Shown here: one piece after another, positions 1-10,816 of the stretch
Layout: every line of letters starts with the position of its first letter
Numbering within the stretch: position 1 is the first letter of the stretch
NCBI GenBank assembly: GCA_905331475.1
Contig: CAJNYU010003377.1
Location: 124,001 to 188,000 of the forward strand
Source of the DNA: Rotaria socialis
Taxonomy: Eukaryota; Rotifera; Eurotatoria; Philodinida; Philodinidae
DNA length: 64,000 nt
Reading direction: 5' to 3'
The notes under the pieces: generated by a model
Database searches by the model: none
Told to the model about the DNA's origin: nothing
Seen by the model: the letters and a program-made list of their open reading frames with translations, nothing else
Made by a program: the position numbers and the translations under genes

Positions 1-2
1 AC

Positions 3-577
3 TTAATGTAAGAAAAATAATGAAAAAATAATAATATTCAAAACAATCAATATTGTAGATGATACATAATGTTGACTATTTGATTCAAGTGATTCATCAA
101 ATGGCAGCATATCTGCTAATGATTGTGATATCATCGGTGGTAATACTTTATTGCAATAATCTGTAAAACAGCAATAAACACGATGATTAGGCTCATCTAA
201 TTCTTGGCAATTTTTTTCTCCACGTAAAATTATTGTTTCTTTTTCAGTTAATACTTGCAACAAATGATCACTCTAACAAGCAAAAATGAATTTAAAAAGA
301 AAATTATCTTCCATTTTATTTTATATTCTTACCATACAAGCATACTCATTATCGTATTCCGAAGTTGCAATATTATTTTCATTGCTTTCATCACCAGGAT
401 CAAGATTCAATGGTAAAGGACAGTAACCACCCGGTTCGACACATTCATAACAATGAATCGAAGATACATGTTTAACTGTTCCTATTCAGAAAATAATCGA
501 AATCGAATAGCGACCAAAGAAAAAACAATGATTTTCTTACCAAAACAAAGAAATATCATTGTAATCATAATCATCAT
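3..577 (-). CDS. Ly6/uPAR three-finger GPI-anchored protein
   Basis: Three exons on the minus strand, 541-577, 333-481 and 3-272, with GT-AG introns of 59-60 bp, give a complete 151-residue protein. Residues 1 to about 13 are a hydrophobic signal peptide rich in Met and Ile. A CYEC motif starts the mature domain, further cysteines follow, and the domain closes with CCFTDYCN, the CCxxxxCN signature of Ly6/uPAR/three-finger proteins. The last ~20 residues are hydrophobic with no charged tail, typical of a GPI-attachment signal. It is therefore likely to sit on the outer face of the plasma membrane; the ligand is unknown. The start is the first of several ATGs in frame. Family call is fairly secure; role is inference. 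Confidence 0.72.
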
Positions 578-2533
578 AAACGCTTGTAATCTTTCGTGAA
601 AATGAGAAAAATAACTAATGCTTCTCGATAGATAAGAGAACTAGACTTTTTGTTTTCTTACATATAACGGAAGAATAAAAAAAAGTGTTATTTATTTTGT
701 TGTTTCCGATCTGGAATGTAAATAACATGTTCCAAAAATGTACATAATGATGTGATCGATCATAATTGAAGGTATCGTATTAACAAACTTTTGCCTAAAA
801 TTATGATCCATAGAAATTCACTAATTTTACTGATCAAAGAATTTCCTTTAAAATTCTAAAGAAAAAAACGATGAGGGCAAAGAACTTTATTTTTCAGTTC
901 TCGCGACCTCATTGAATTTTTCTTCGTAGTGCTCACTGTTAGAGCAATGAGAAATATTGATTTCCTGTCGTGCAAAATATTTTAATTTTTAATAACTGCA
1001 TTCCGTAAAACAAGTTATTGAAGTATTTTTCTGAAGTATATTTATACAGTTGCCATTGACGAGTTTCTGTTTCTTTTATTGACAAAAAGGAAAAATCAGT
1101 TATACGTACGAATACAGGCGTTTGCTCTCCTTGCTGTTATGACATGTTATTCACAAAAATATCTTGCTTCTATTTCTTCTTTCGGTGAACTTATGCTGCA
1201 AATTCTTGACCTTAGTCTCTAAGACGAGTGTCATTAAGATATTGTAAAATATGATCGAGAAGGAATAATGAAGTGTTACAGTAGAAATTTGAAATTTGTC
1301 AGATGTGCTGGACATTTTACCAATGATATTTCTCTATCGGAAATACATTTATGAGTCGTAAAATTGACTCCTATGTTTCTCTGAATTGAAACGGAAATAT
1401 TTCAAAAGTAATCATTTACAATCGGAGACCTATATTGTTTAATTGAATAGTTCCTAAAGCGACTATCACAGTCGTGTTTCGCCTTGTTTGTTGAGCAAAC
1501 AAAAGAATTTTTTTTGCTAAAATGCTACTTTCAAAAAGAATGCATTCATCAGACTTTTGTCTATGATTCATAGATCTGTTATCCGATCAACGCATAAATC
1601 TCTATCTGTCTCACGATTTTATGTTTGTTGTCAATATATTACTTATCGTTGATAGCATGAAAATCACATGATCGATGCATTCCGTGAGTTGCTTTGCAAA
1701 CAAAATTCAACTATAAAAAATAAATATTGACAAACGCCTTTTGGAATTTTACTCGAACAACGATTTTATTTTTATTACATCAAAAATCGATTGATTCTAC
1801 TTTGAACTTCGAGCATTGAAAGAGGATAAGACGAATTGGATTTGCATGGCCTTGAGAACTTTCTAAAAATCGTCACGCATTTAGAAAAGCTCATTAGGTT
1901 AGAACAATAGAGCGGCTTAACTTCAAGCGCGAATAGAGTGTAATATTGCAAATGTACGTTCTCTTTCAAACAAACTAGAGAAAGTAATTTATCGTAGCGA
2001 ACGTTGTTCGAGATTTTAGAGTCATGCAACTAACAAAAACGATCATAAAGAATTTCAGATCATGTTATCTAACAAAAATTCTTTTTTGATGACTCGGAGT
2101 TTTAATCCGAAATGAATTTGGCAAACTCTCTTTCCTATATTGATCAATTGATATTCGAGAAAAGAAAGCAAATTTCATTCTAATATGAACACGACGATAA
2201 GATTAAGTTTATTGTTCATCTAATCTCAGTAATCATCTACAATGTTACTATCACACGTTCATTGTGTTGTAGACATTAGATATTGATCTAGATAGTTATT
2301 TGTCTAGTTCATGATCATTTAAATAATCAAATTTAAAATGATGTGCGATTTTTCGACTAGCATACCGTGTTGAATAAATGACAAGAAGGCAAAGGTTATC
2401 ATTTTTACGCGTAAAATTCTTTTCGTTCTTTCGAATGATCAAAGGTCAATGAGAATGTTATTTTCAACGTTCTACTCGAATGAATATCTGCACATAGGTT
2501 AACAAGCGTCAGTACACATGGTTATCAGCGATT
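578..2533. other. Intergenic spacer, no gene seen
   Basis: AT-rich sequence between the divergent three-finger gene and the permease. The only open frame (minus, 1775-2029) has no recognisable domain and no splice-linked neighbours. It should contain promoters for both flanking genes but no element can be named. Confidence 0.6.
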
Positions 2534-4555
2534 ATGGCTACACTCGATTCCGATACCCTTCGTCTCCAATCTCTTGGTTATAAACAAGAACTAAAACGAA
2601 GATTTACGTGTTTAACTAATTACGGAATGTCTCTATCTGTGATAAGTATCAGTTCTGGTCTTTCATCACTATTTTCCTATGGAATGATAACAGGTGGTCC
2701 TGTTGTTATGATATGGGGATGGGTTGTTGTTTGGTTTTTTACTCTTTTTGTTGTTTTTGGCATGGCAGAATTATGTTCGGCTTATCCAACATCTGGTGGT
2801 CTTTATTATTGGGCAGGCATTCTTGTACCGCAGCGACATAAAGCATTTGCTAGTTGGTTTACTGGATGGTTCAATTTAGTTGGACAATTTTGTGTCTTAG
2901 CTGCAGTCGATTTTGGCCTTGCAATATTAATTGCTAGCGTTATTTCATTCAGTTTAAATTCGCAATGGTCACCTCAGCCGTATCACATAATTCTTATACA
3001 TTTAGTAATCGTCATCAGTCATGGTATATGTAATTCATTAGGAACACGTTTTCTATATTGTTTAACATATCTATCGATATGTTGGCAATTATTAACACCA
3101 ATTATTATATCGTTAGCACTTCTTATTGGTGCTAAGCCAGGTCATCAATCAATAAAATATGTTTTTACAGAATTTAAAAATGAAACTGGATGGAAAAATC
3201 AAGTGAATTAATATTATTCAAGTTTGTTTCATATTATTCTTTTTTTTTTCTTTGTTCAAGATTTATGTCATTTTAATTGGACTTTTACCAGCTCAATATA
3301 TTTTCAATCGTTACGATGCATCAGCTCATATGACAGAAGAAACGAAGCATGCCGATACAACTAGTTCATGGGCTATGATTAGTGCCGTCGTGGTTTCGGC
3401 TATGATTGGTTGGCTCTTTCTTATCGCATTGTTCTTTGGTATCCATGATTATGAGGCTACAATAAGAACATCAGCTGGATTTCCGATAACACAAATTTTA
3501 CTTGATAATTTTAGTAAAGAATTAACTTTAGTATTTATGTGTCTACTTCTCGTAGCCTGTTGGTTCTGTGGTTTCGCTTCGGTAACAGCAAATTCAAGAA
3601 TGATCTATGCTTTCAGTCGTGATCATGCTATGGTAATAGAATATTTGTGAAACGCTATCCGAAAAGACTGTTGAAGTACATAGGGTAAAAATTTGAACCC
3701 CCTCTCTACAGATCGTTGCAGATAAATTAATTAATTTCTCTCTAACGGTCTGTGATGGTCTCTAGCGACATCATACATCATGATATAGATCGTGACAGAA
3801 AAGCTCCACAGATCACCACAGACTATGGCCGAAAGGCTTCATATATAATTACAGACAATGACAAAAAAGCTGCAAAGACTCACAGACCGTGGTAGATGGG
3901 TTCCAACAAAGAAGTTTCATTGTGTTCACATTGTAATCCCACAGGGATTGCGCTAACAGCTTTTTTTTTTAAATGTATTGATTTCTGCATTAGAGTGCGA
4001 TAGAGTTATATTATTTTATTTATTATTGCTGACTTTCCTCACATATGTAAATAATTTCCTTTCTTATAGCCAGGTTCGTATTGGTGGTTTAAGATTCATT
4101 CTCGTACAACATGTCCATTGAATGCTGTTTGGCTATCATGTCTTATTGCATTTATTCTTGCACTTCCTTATTTAGCTAATACAACTACTTATATGGCTAT
4201 TATCAGTTTATCTACTGTTTGCTTATATATATCGTATGGTCTGCCTATTTTATGTAAAATTCTTTATCCACATACATTTCTTCGTGGCCCATTTCATCTT
4301 GGAAGATTTTCCAGATTTATTAATGTAATATCACTTATTTGGATTAGTTTTATCGTTGTTCTTTTTGCTCTTCCAACAATCTATCCAGTTTCTGGTGTAA
4401 CAATGAATTATACGCCAATCGGTGTACTGAGTGTACTTATATGCAGTGGATTTGCCTACTTTTGTTCAGCAAAATATTGGTTTGAAGGACCAGTGACTAA
4501 TTTAACTTTCAATTATAATAAAGATAAACTTGATTTTGTTGTAAAAAATTTCTAA
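2534..4555 (+). CDS. APC-superfamily amino acid/choline permease
   Basis: Exons 2534-3202, 3261-3632 and 4070-4555 join in phase 0 to a 508-residue polytopic membrane protein, the normal length for the amino acid/choline transporter (ACT) branch of the APC superfamily. Family marks include LGYKQELKR at the N-terminus, GGPVVMIWGW in the first helix pair, AYPTSGGLYYWA in helix 3, and AFSRDHAM|PGS across the second intron (the AFSRDGA-LPGS motif). About 12 hydrophobic helices are visible. It probably moves an amino acid, GABA or choline across the plasma membrane or an organelle membrane; the substrate cannot be read from the sequence. The second intron (3633-4069, 437 bp) is far longer than the first (58 bp) and contains an inverted repeat, suggesting an insertion. 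Confidence 0.88.
3745..3890. repeat. Inverted repeat inside permease intron 2
   Basis: ACGGTCTGTGA at 3745-3755 recurs in reverse complement at 3880-3890. The enclosed 124 bp holds several variants of CACAGA(C/T). No clear target-site duplication was found, so origin is uncertain. Confidence 0.45.
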
Positions 4556-4760
4556 ACATTCATGAAATAAAAATGTACATCAATGAAACGTTGTATTTTT
4601 ACTCTAAACATCTGCTTTTGTTCTCACGCAATATATTAACCTAGGCCGCTACGAAATTCTGTGTTTTGATAAGCTTTGTTTTTCAAGAACAATTATCGAT
4701 ATAAATAGACATCGAAAATATGTCTTAGAGAAGCATCTAAATCGATTGTGTTTATTGAAT

Positions 4761-5847
4761 ATGATTACAATGTTAGGTTTACTATATGTCTTTACATCGT
4801 GCTTTGCATCAATTTATGGTCATGGTTATCTATTAGATCCTGTAGCGCGCAGTTCAGCTTGGCTTGTTGATCAATCATTTAAACAATGTTGTACTTATCC
4901 TAATCATATGGAAATGTTTTGTGGAGGTACTCAACATCAATGGAATACTCAAGGTTAGATAGTGCCCAAAATGAATTCGATAACATTGAAATAACTTTTT
5001 ATCGATATCGTAGGAGGTAAATGTGGTATCTGTGGCGAACCATACGATAGATCGGCTAAAATATTTGAGAAAGGTGGAGCCATGTATACAGGTAAAATAG
5101 TCAAGACATATAATCAAGGACAACAAATTGATGTAACTGTAATGGTAAGTTTTATTTCGAGTTTATGTTTCTGTGATGCATTTATTCTTGTTGTAACAGT
5201 TAACTGCTAATCATAAAGGTTACTTTGAATTTCGCTTATGTAATTTGGATAGCACCCCCAATTCCGATGCCACACAAGATTGTCTTGATCGTCGTCTATT
5301 GAAAATTGCTGGCACAGACTCGACTAGATATCGTGATGTTGATAAATATGGTTCACAAGCAATTACTGTTCGTATTCAACTTCCATCCGATGTTGCATGT
5401 CGACATTGTGTATTTCAATGGAGATATACAACAGGAAATAGTTGGGGTACAGATCCTATCACTGGCCAATCAGGTCTTGGGATGGGTATTGAAAATGAAA
5501 CATTTATGGGTTGTTCGGATATTTCCATTGTTGCTAATGGTTCACCTACTCAAACAGTACCTCCTATAGTTGTAACGACTGCTCGACCACCAGCAGCAAC
5601 AACTGCTCGACCACCAGCAGCAACGACTGCTCGACCACCAGCAGCAACGACTTCTCAATCACCGGCAGCAACGACTGCTCGCCCATCAGGTGGTGCAAAT
5701 ACATGGTCACCCAATGGTATTCAATATAAAGTTGGTGATATTGTATCATATGGAGGCTCGCGATTTCAATGTGTTCATGATCATACATCGTTTGAAGGAG
5801 CTCATCCTAGTCCCGTTACATGGGCTTGGTGGGCAGCTATCAACTGA
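4761..5847 (+). CDS. AA15 lytic polysaccharide monooxygenase with C-terminal CBM5/12-like module
   Basis: Exons 4761-4953, 5014-5144 and 5200-5847 encode 323 residues. A 20-residue signal peptide ends so that the mature protein begins with His (HGYLLDPVARSSAW), the N-terminal copper ligand of the histidine brace. The second brace His lies in the ANHKGYFEF motif (precursor His113). GGKCGICGE and YTTGNSWGTD are further AA15 marks. A Thr/Pro-rich linker made of an 8-residue repeat (TTARPPAA type) follows, then a 47-residue module with the W...Y..GD.V.Y.G..F.C pattern of CBM5/12 chitin-binding domains. Expected activity is copper-dependent oxidative cleavage of chitin or cellulose outside the cell, as for AA15 enzymes of arthropods. 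The ATG at 4761 is chosen because it gives a clean signal peptide. A paralogue lies directly downstream. Confidence 0.9.
5578..5690 (+). repeat. 24-bp coding minisatellite in LPMO linker
   Basis: About four to five copies of a 24-bp unit (core gctcgaccaccagcagcaac) encode the Thr-Ala-Arg-Pro-Pro-Ala linker between the catalytic and chitin-binding modules. One unit has diverged (TSQSPAAT). Copy number is expected to vary. Confidence 0.75.
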
Positions 5848-6419
5848 ACGCATTTTCTTTAATTATTAGATATAAATAGTGTTCATGCTCTGTCTGAAAG
5901 AGCAAGGTTCTTACGAGCATGCAATAATTTATTCTAATAAATACAAGGATGAAGCGAAAGTAAATTTTCTACGTATCCACTTGAGCATGTAGCTTTCACT
6001 TGTTAATGTGCATCTATTGTTTGAATTAAATGGCTACAATTTCTAAAGAAAATCGAAGTCTCTCAAAATGAAATCAACTGCAGAAATCAAGTTTTTTTTG
6101 TAGTCCCATAGAACATAGGCTTTCACATCAAAATATGAGTAAGACGATTAAGCCTACTTTCAAATTGAAGTCCATCCAACCTTTCATTGTGAAGAACGCA
6201 ATGTCTTAATGTTAATCTTATGGTTCAATCGTTGAGTGCATTAAACATGCTAGGCATTGTTGTTAATTCAAGAACATAGTATTCATCATTCATTTGAAAT
6301 TGATATCTCACTTGATTTTGAACATGTACACAGCTTTAGATAAATATTATGACATCAAATTTTAATCCTTACGATAGGATTATTATGCAAAACGATCAAT
6401 GATTTCATTTTGTATTCGA
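5848..6419. other. Spacer between the two LPMO genes
   Basis: 572 bp with no open frame of note. It must carry the 3' end of the first LPMO gene and the promoter of the second; no specific site is recognisable. Confidence 0.55.
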
Positions 6420-7698
6420 ATGATTTCACATTTTCCTTCGGCAATCATCGTCATGATGTTCAACATTTGCATTGTGTTTGCGTTTTATCTTGTATCAATA
6501 AATGGCCACGGCTATTTATTTGATCCAGTTGCTCGTAGTTCAGCTTGGTTGATTGATCCATCCTTTAAAGAATGTTGTACATATTCCAGTCACATGGAAA
6601 TGTTTTGCGGCGGTGTTGGACATCAATGGAATACAAATGGTTCGCTCTTTTCTTCTCCTTGTAATAATATCTTTCATCTGTAATTCAGGAGGTAAATGTG
6701 GTATTTGCGGTGAACCATACGATAGGGCAATCAAATTATTTGAAAAAGGTGGAGCAAAATATACAGGAAAAATCGTTAAAACATATAATCAAGGAGAACA
6801 AATCGATGTACAAGTCAAGGTAATTGCGCAAATAATAGTAATAAAATAGTTTGTTTGTTTTGTATAGTTATCAGCAAATCATCAAGGTCATTTTGAATTT
6901 CGATTATGTAATGTAGATAATACTCCAAATTCTGATGCAACACAAGAATGTCTCGATCGTTATTTATTAACTATTGCTAATACAGACTCAACTAGATATC
7001 GTGATGTTGTTAAACATGGTTCTGACACGATAACTGTTCGTGTTCAACTTCCGCTAGATGTGTCTTGTCATCATTGTGTATTTCAATGGAAATATACAAC
7101 AGGAAATAATTGGGGTCGAGATTCTGCTACAAATAAATCAGGTCCTGGCTTAGGCAGAGAAAATGAAACATTTATGGGCTGTTCTGATATTACTATTTTG
7201 GCGAATATTCCAAGTACTACTGTTCCACCCATTATCTCTACAAGGTAAGTAAACTGTTTTGGTTCTGTTCTTATTAAAAAATATTTTAATAGTACTACGA
7301 CAACAACAAGCAGCTCAACGTTACGATCGGCAAAGCGTGGGTCGATCAAACCGACGCAGCGTTGGCCAGCACTAACCACCCAACGATGGTCGGTACTATC
7401 AACTGAACGATGGTCAATGTTATCAATAAAATATTCTTCGGTACCATCAGCCAAGCAATCGGCAGTGCTAACAACGATCATTTCATCATCACCAACAACA
7501 ACAACAACAACCATGAGTATGACTACTACTCATTCGCCTGTTCGTATATCACCATGGTCAGCATTATTAGTTGCTTATCAGAGAGGTGACGACGTAATTT
7601 ATAGTGGTATAAAATATCGATGTGTTACTTCTCATCGATCATATGCAGGTGCTGAGCCTGGTCTTCTTACGTGGGCTTTATGGCGAAAACTGGAATGA
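6420..7698 (+). CDS. AA15 lytic polysaccharide monooxygenase, second tandem copy
   Basis: Exons 6420-6639, 6689-6819, 6868-7244 and 7293-7698 encode about 377 residues. The first two introns sit at the same positions and phases as in the upstream copy, and exon 2 has the same 131-nt length, so the pair arose by tandem duplication. The mature N-terminus is again HGYLFDPVARSSAW, with GGKCGICGE, ANHQGHFEF and YTTGNNWGRD conserved. The linker differs: it is interrupted by an extra intron and contains degenerate QRW-repeat and poly-Thr stretches. The C-terminal module (W...Y..GDDV.Y.G..Y.C) is CBM5/12-like but its second half is weaker. The start may lie at 6399, 6420 or 6453; the last gives the shortest signal peptide. 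Expected role: oxidative attack on chitin or cellulose. Confidence 0.88.
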
Positions 7699-7875
7699 TT
7701 ATTGACATTTATAAATAAATAAATCTGCATAATTAGTATGAATAGTTAATGCAAACATACGATTTTTACTTTAGTTTTTTTCCAAGTCAAAAATGGATTA
7801 AACAGAATTAAAATATGCAAACAAAAGAATATGTACATGAAAAAAAAAGACAATCACCAGGTTAATTAATTATCA

Positions 7876-9825
7876 TCATTTGAGTAATTGTTCTGATGCA
7901 AGAGAATAACTTTTAACTCGTGAAAAGATCATTGGCGGATACGCATGTCGATCGTTGGCTGCATCAAGTAGGTTTGAACGTTCATCACCAGTTCGTCTAC
8001 AAAATAAAATAATTCTATTGAAGAAAGTGTAATAGACAAATATAGTCTTACTTATCAATGGATTTAATTTCATAATGTGTCCATATAAGTTGATGATGTT
8101 TTTTCTTTCCAGCATCACACATTTCAAATTCCTAGAGAAACGCAAAGTCTCAAAAATGCATTGAACAATTCAATGAAATACTAATACCATATCCATGATT
8201 TGTTCAATATCGGATATTTGCGAATCTCTAACACCACGTCGCTGTGGATTATTCATAGTTAAAGTTCGTTGAGAAATACGTTTTGCTACAATTATTACCT
8301 ACGCGTTAGAGAAAATGATGACTAATTATGATATTGCATTTGTATTTACTCGGTCGTTTTGTAGACGATAATTTCCATATATAAGTGCAGGATCACGAAT
8401 TGAATATCGATTCTTCAACCGAGCAACTGATATACGAGGTTCATCAGCTATTGTACGTACATATGCACATATAAGCTATAATTTTATATTACATTTATAA
8501 TTGAACTTACCACTTGTATAGATCACAACAATACCTGTACATGGAGAAAAAGAATTTTATTATAACATAATCAAGTAAAAATACAAACCATCAGGAAAAA
8601 ATCGCATGTATCGATAATATTCTACTAGATGCCATGGTGAATAAAATGTATCTAACGATTGTTCACCTTGACGAATATATGATGTTCGACTGATATATAC
8701 GCCTAAATTAATCATAAGTATTAACTTTAGAAAATTCTTATTGTAACCCCTCGAAGAATTCTTAGATTCATCATTCGGTTACACATAGTTTTCTTACCGT
8801 TAAAAACTACATGTGGTCTATTGATAAACATATAACGCCAATTGACATTAGTAGATGTATTTCCAGTTTGAACACCCCATGTTTTCAAACAAATCATTTT
8901 CCATAATTGAGGATCTCGTGCACATAAATAAAAACCTCGGCATGTACGTGCACATTGTTCTAATGAACGAATATCCAAATCTGATGAGACAACCCATCGC
9001 AATATGTAAATTAATACTTCCGATGGAAGACATGACATATGTGTAGCCTAGATTTGAAAACAAGAAAAAATTAACAATGACTTTGATTCTTCGATTCAGT
9101 GACAAAAAAGAAAGATGTACTTGTTGAGGAAAATTTTTAACACATATAGCTGAAAGTTCACCGTCATCTAGATGAGCACGTTGTAATGCATCAATAAGAT
9201 TTTGGTCATGTTCAGATACTTCATTTGTATTATTATTATTAGCTTTATCATTATTCTCACTATAAAAGCAAAATAACTAATATTTACAGAATATAGAATA
9301 TCTTGGCATAATACTTTTGATTGTTTGATTCCATTGTTGTCACTGGTTGTTGTCCTTTGCGAGCCATACGAAATTCAATATCAGGTACTAATTGCATAGC
9401 AGCTCGATAATATTTGATAGCTAAATGAAAACTTATTTCGGATCAATATCAAATTATTCTCTTACCATCATATAACTTTCCTTCGCGTTCTAAGTCACTG
9501 GCACGTTGAAAAAAATGTATAGCCTTTTAGAAGAAAATTTGAATCACGCTAGAACTCTATCAATAAATTATATTCACCTGCTCTTCTTCATTGATAGTTT
9601 TTTCGGGGTCTTGTTTTTGTTTATCATTAATCACATGTCCATAAACAGTTCGTTGTTGAATTTCTTTTTTCCATTTATTAAGAAATTCATCCAATTGATA
9701 TTCAATACGACGTTCATTAGTTCGCTGTTCAGTCGTTTCATACTCACAATCATCGCTATCGCGATCAGAATCCTATTTGAAATAATTCAATAGAAAATAA
9801 ACGATGCATCTATCGTACTAACCAT
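7876..9825 (-). CDS. FBXO9: F-box only protein 9 orthologue
   Basis: Twelve exons on the minus strand: 9823-9825, 9578-9772, 9466-9523, 9315-9420, 9121-9259, 8798-9047, 8589-8702, 8511-8534, 8350-8447, 8188-8298, 8052-8131 and 7876-7996. All joins keep frame and give 432 residues, close to the 447 of human FBXO9. The N-terminal half has the TPR-like segment ([10 protein letters not shown]). The F-box runs from about residue 173 ([19 protein letters not shown]). The C-terminal domain keeps [24 protein letters not shown] and the end [12 protein letters not shown]9 is the substrate receptor of an SCF ubiquitin ligase, linked in mammals to Tel2/Tti1 turnover. Oddities: exon 1 appears to be only the ATG, preceded by an in-frame stop, and one exon is just 24 nt. 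Exon 1 is the least certain part. Confidence 0.9.
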
Positions 9826-10069
9826 GGGCAAGGAGAAAAGAATGGTTTATAAATCACGGAAAGAATATTGAATAACTGAATGATATAGTTTAGCTCGTCG
9901 AGCACCAGCCATTAACTGAAAGACAATGAAATTACCAACTGCAATACCTTTTTACCTTAAAAATATTTATATTTACTACAAAACGTTGGATTAAATCCAA
10001 CTTTTATTCAATATATTACTGACATCTATGAAGTCAGAATAAGAATATATATATATTTATTTCTCAGTT

Positions 10070-10816
10070 TCAATTAGTGAAAAATAGAACAAACAGTAAA
10101 GTAATTGGTGTCTGTACTGTTATTTTTGCAAAGACTAATGATGCATCTGAACTACGCACCGTAGTAGAGACGGACCTATTGCTATCAGATGTGGCTGTTT
10201 CGACCGTATAATCCATGGGAAACGCTCTCTTCATCGTGTCGATCAGAAACTGAAGATTCTTCTTTCTCTCTTGTACGAAGGTTCGATAGTCATCATCGTT
10301 TGAACGATTTGCCACGTACATAAGATTTTTTCGTTCGCATGATTCCGTTTCGTTTCGTTTGTTCCAGTCGCACATTGCAATGTAAATTTCGTTAGATGAA
10401 CATGTTTGCTCTATGTCAACAGTAGAACTTTCAATTTCAGCCATTGCTGTATTAAAACAATCGGTATATTTTATAAAAGCGTCGCTGCGAACCAAAATGA
10501 ACATTTCATCGTATACTTCGCAAGGTTTAACGAATGCTGAATTTTGTGGATCCGCAATGCATGAGATGAGAAACGCGCTGGCAAAGTCAACCACACTACC
10601 AGAATACTCGGCTAAATGTGGTTTGATTTGTGGACAGCAGCTGTCTATCATGGCACATTGAAGAGATTGCATTTTATGGTAAACAGCTGGTGAATTAGCA
10701 AGGAGTGTTCTCTGCATACTGACGATTTCCGTAGCATCCATGTGAATCGTTGAATTTGAAATCAATGCTTTCGATTGATTCGTTAACAATAATAATATAA
10801 TACACCGAGTAAACAT
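10070..10816 (-). CDS. Secreted Cys-rich protein, probably GPI-anchored
   Basis: A single open frame of 248 residues. The first ~18 residues form a signal peptide (MFTRCIILLLLTNQSKA). The body has nine cysteines, including an SCC pair, and several N-glycosylation sequons. The last ~17 residues are hydrophobic (TPITLLFVLFFTN) without a basic cytoplasmic tail, consistent with a GPI-attachment signal preceded by a Ser/Thr-rich stretch. I do not recognise the family. It lies 3' end to 5' end behind FBXO9 (same strand, 245 bp away). No introns are needed to keep the frame. Confidence 0.6.
   Translation of the reverse strand: MFTRCIILLLLTNQSKALISNSTIHMDATEIVSMQRTLLANSPAVYHKMQSLQCAMIDSCCPQIKPHLAEYSGSVVDFASAFLISCIADPQNSAFVKPCEVYDEMFILVRSDAFIKYTDCFNTAMAEIESSTVDIEQTCSSNEIYIAMCDWNKRNETESCERKNLMYVANRSNDDDYRTFVQERKKNLQFLIDTMKRAFPMDYTVETATSDSNRSVSTTVRSSDASLVFAKITVQTPITLLFVLFFTN

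Noticed and set aside
1775..2029. Minus-strand open frame of 84 residues
   Set aside because: No motif, signal peptide, splice partner or codon pattern; sits in AT-rich intergenic DNA.
7083..7514. Minus-strand frame of 143 residues rich in Val
   Set aside because: It is the antisense shadow of the second LPMO gene's exons and Thr-rich linker.
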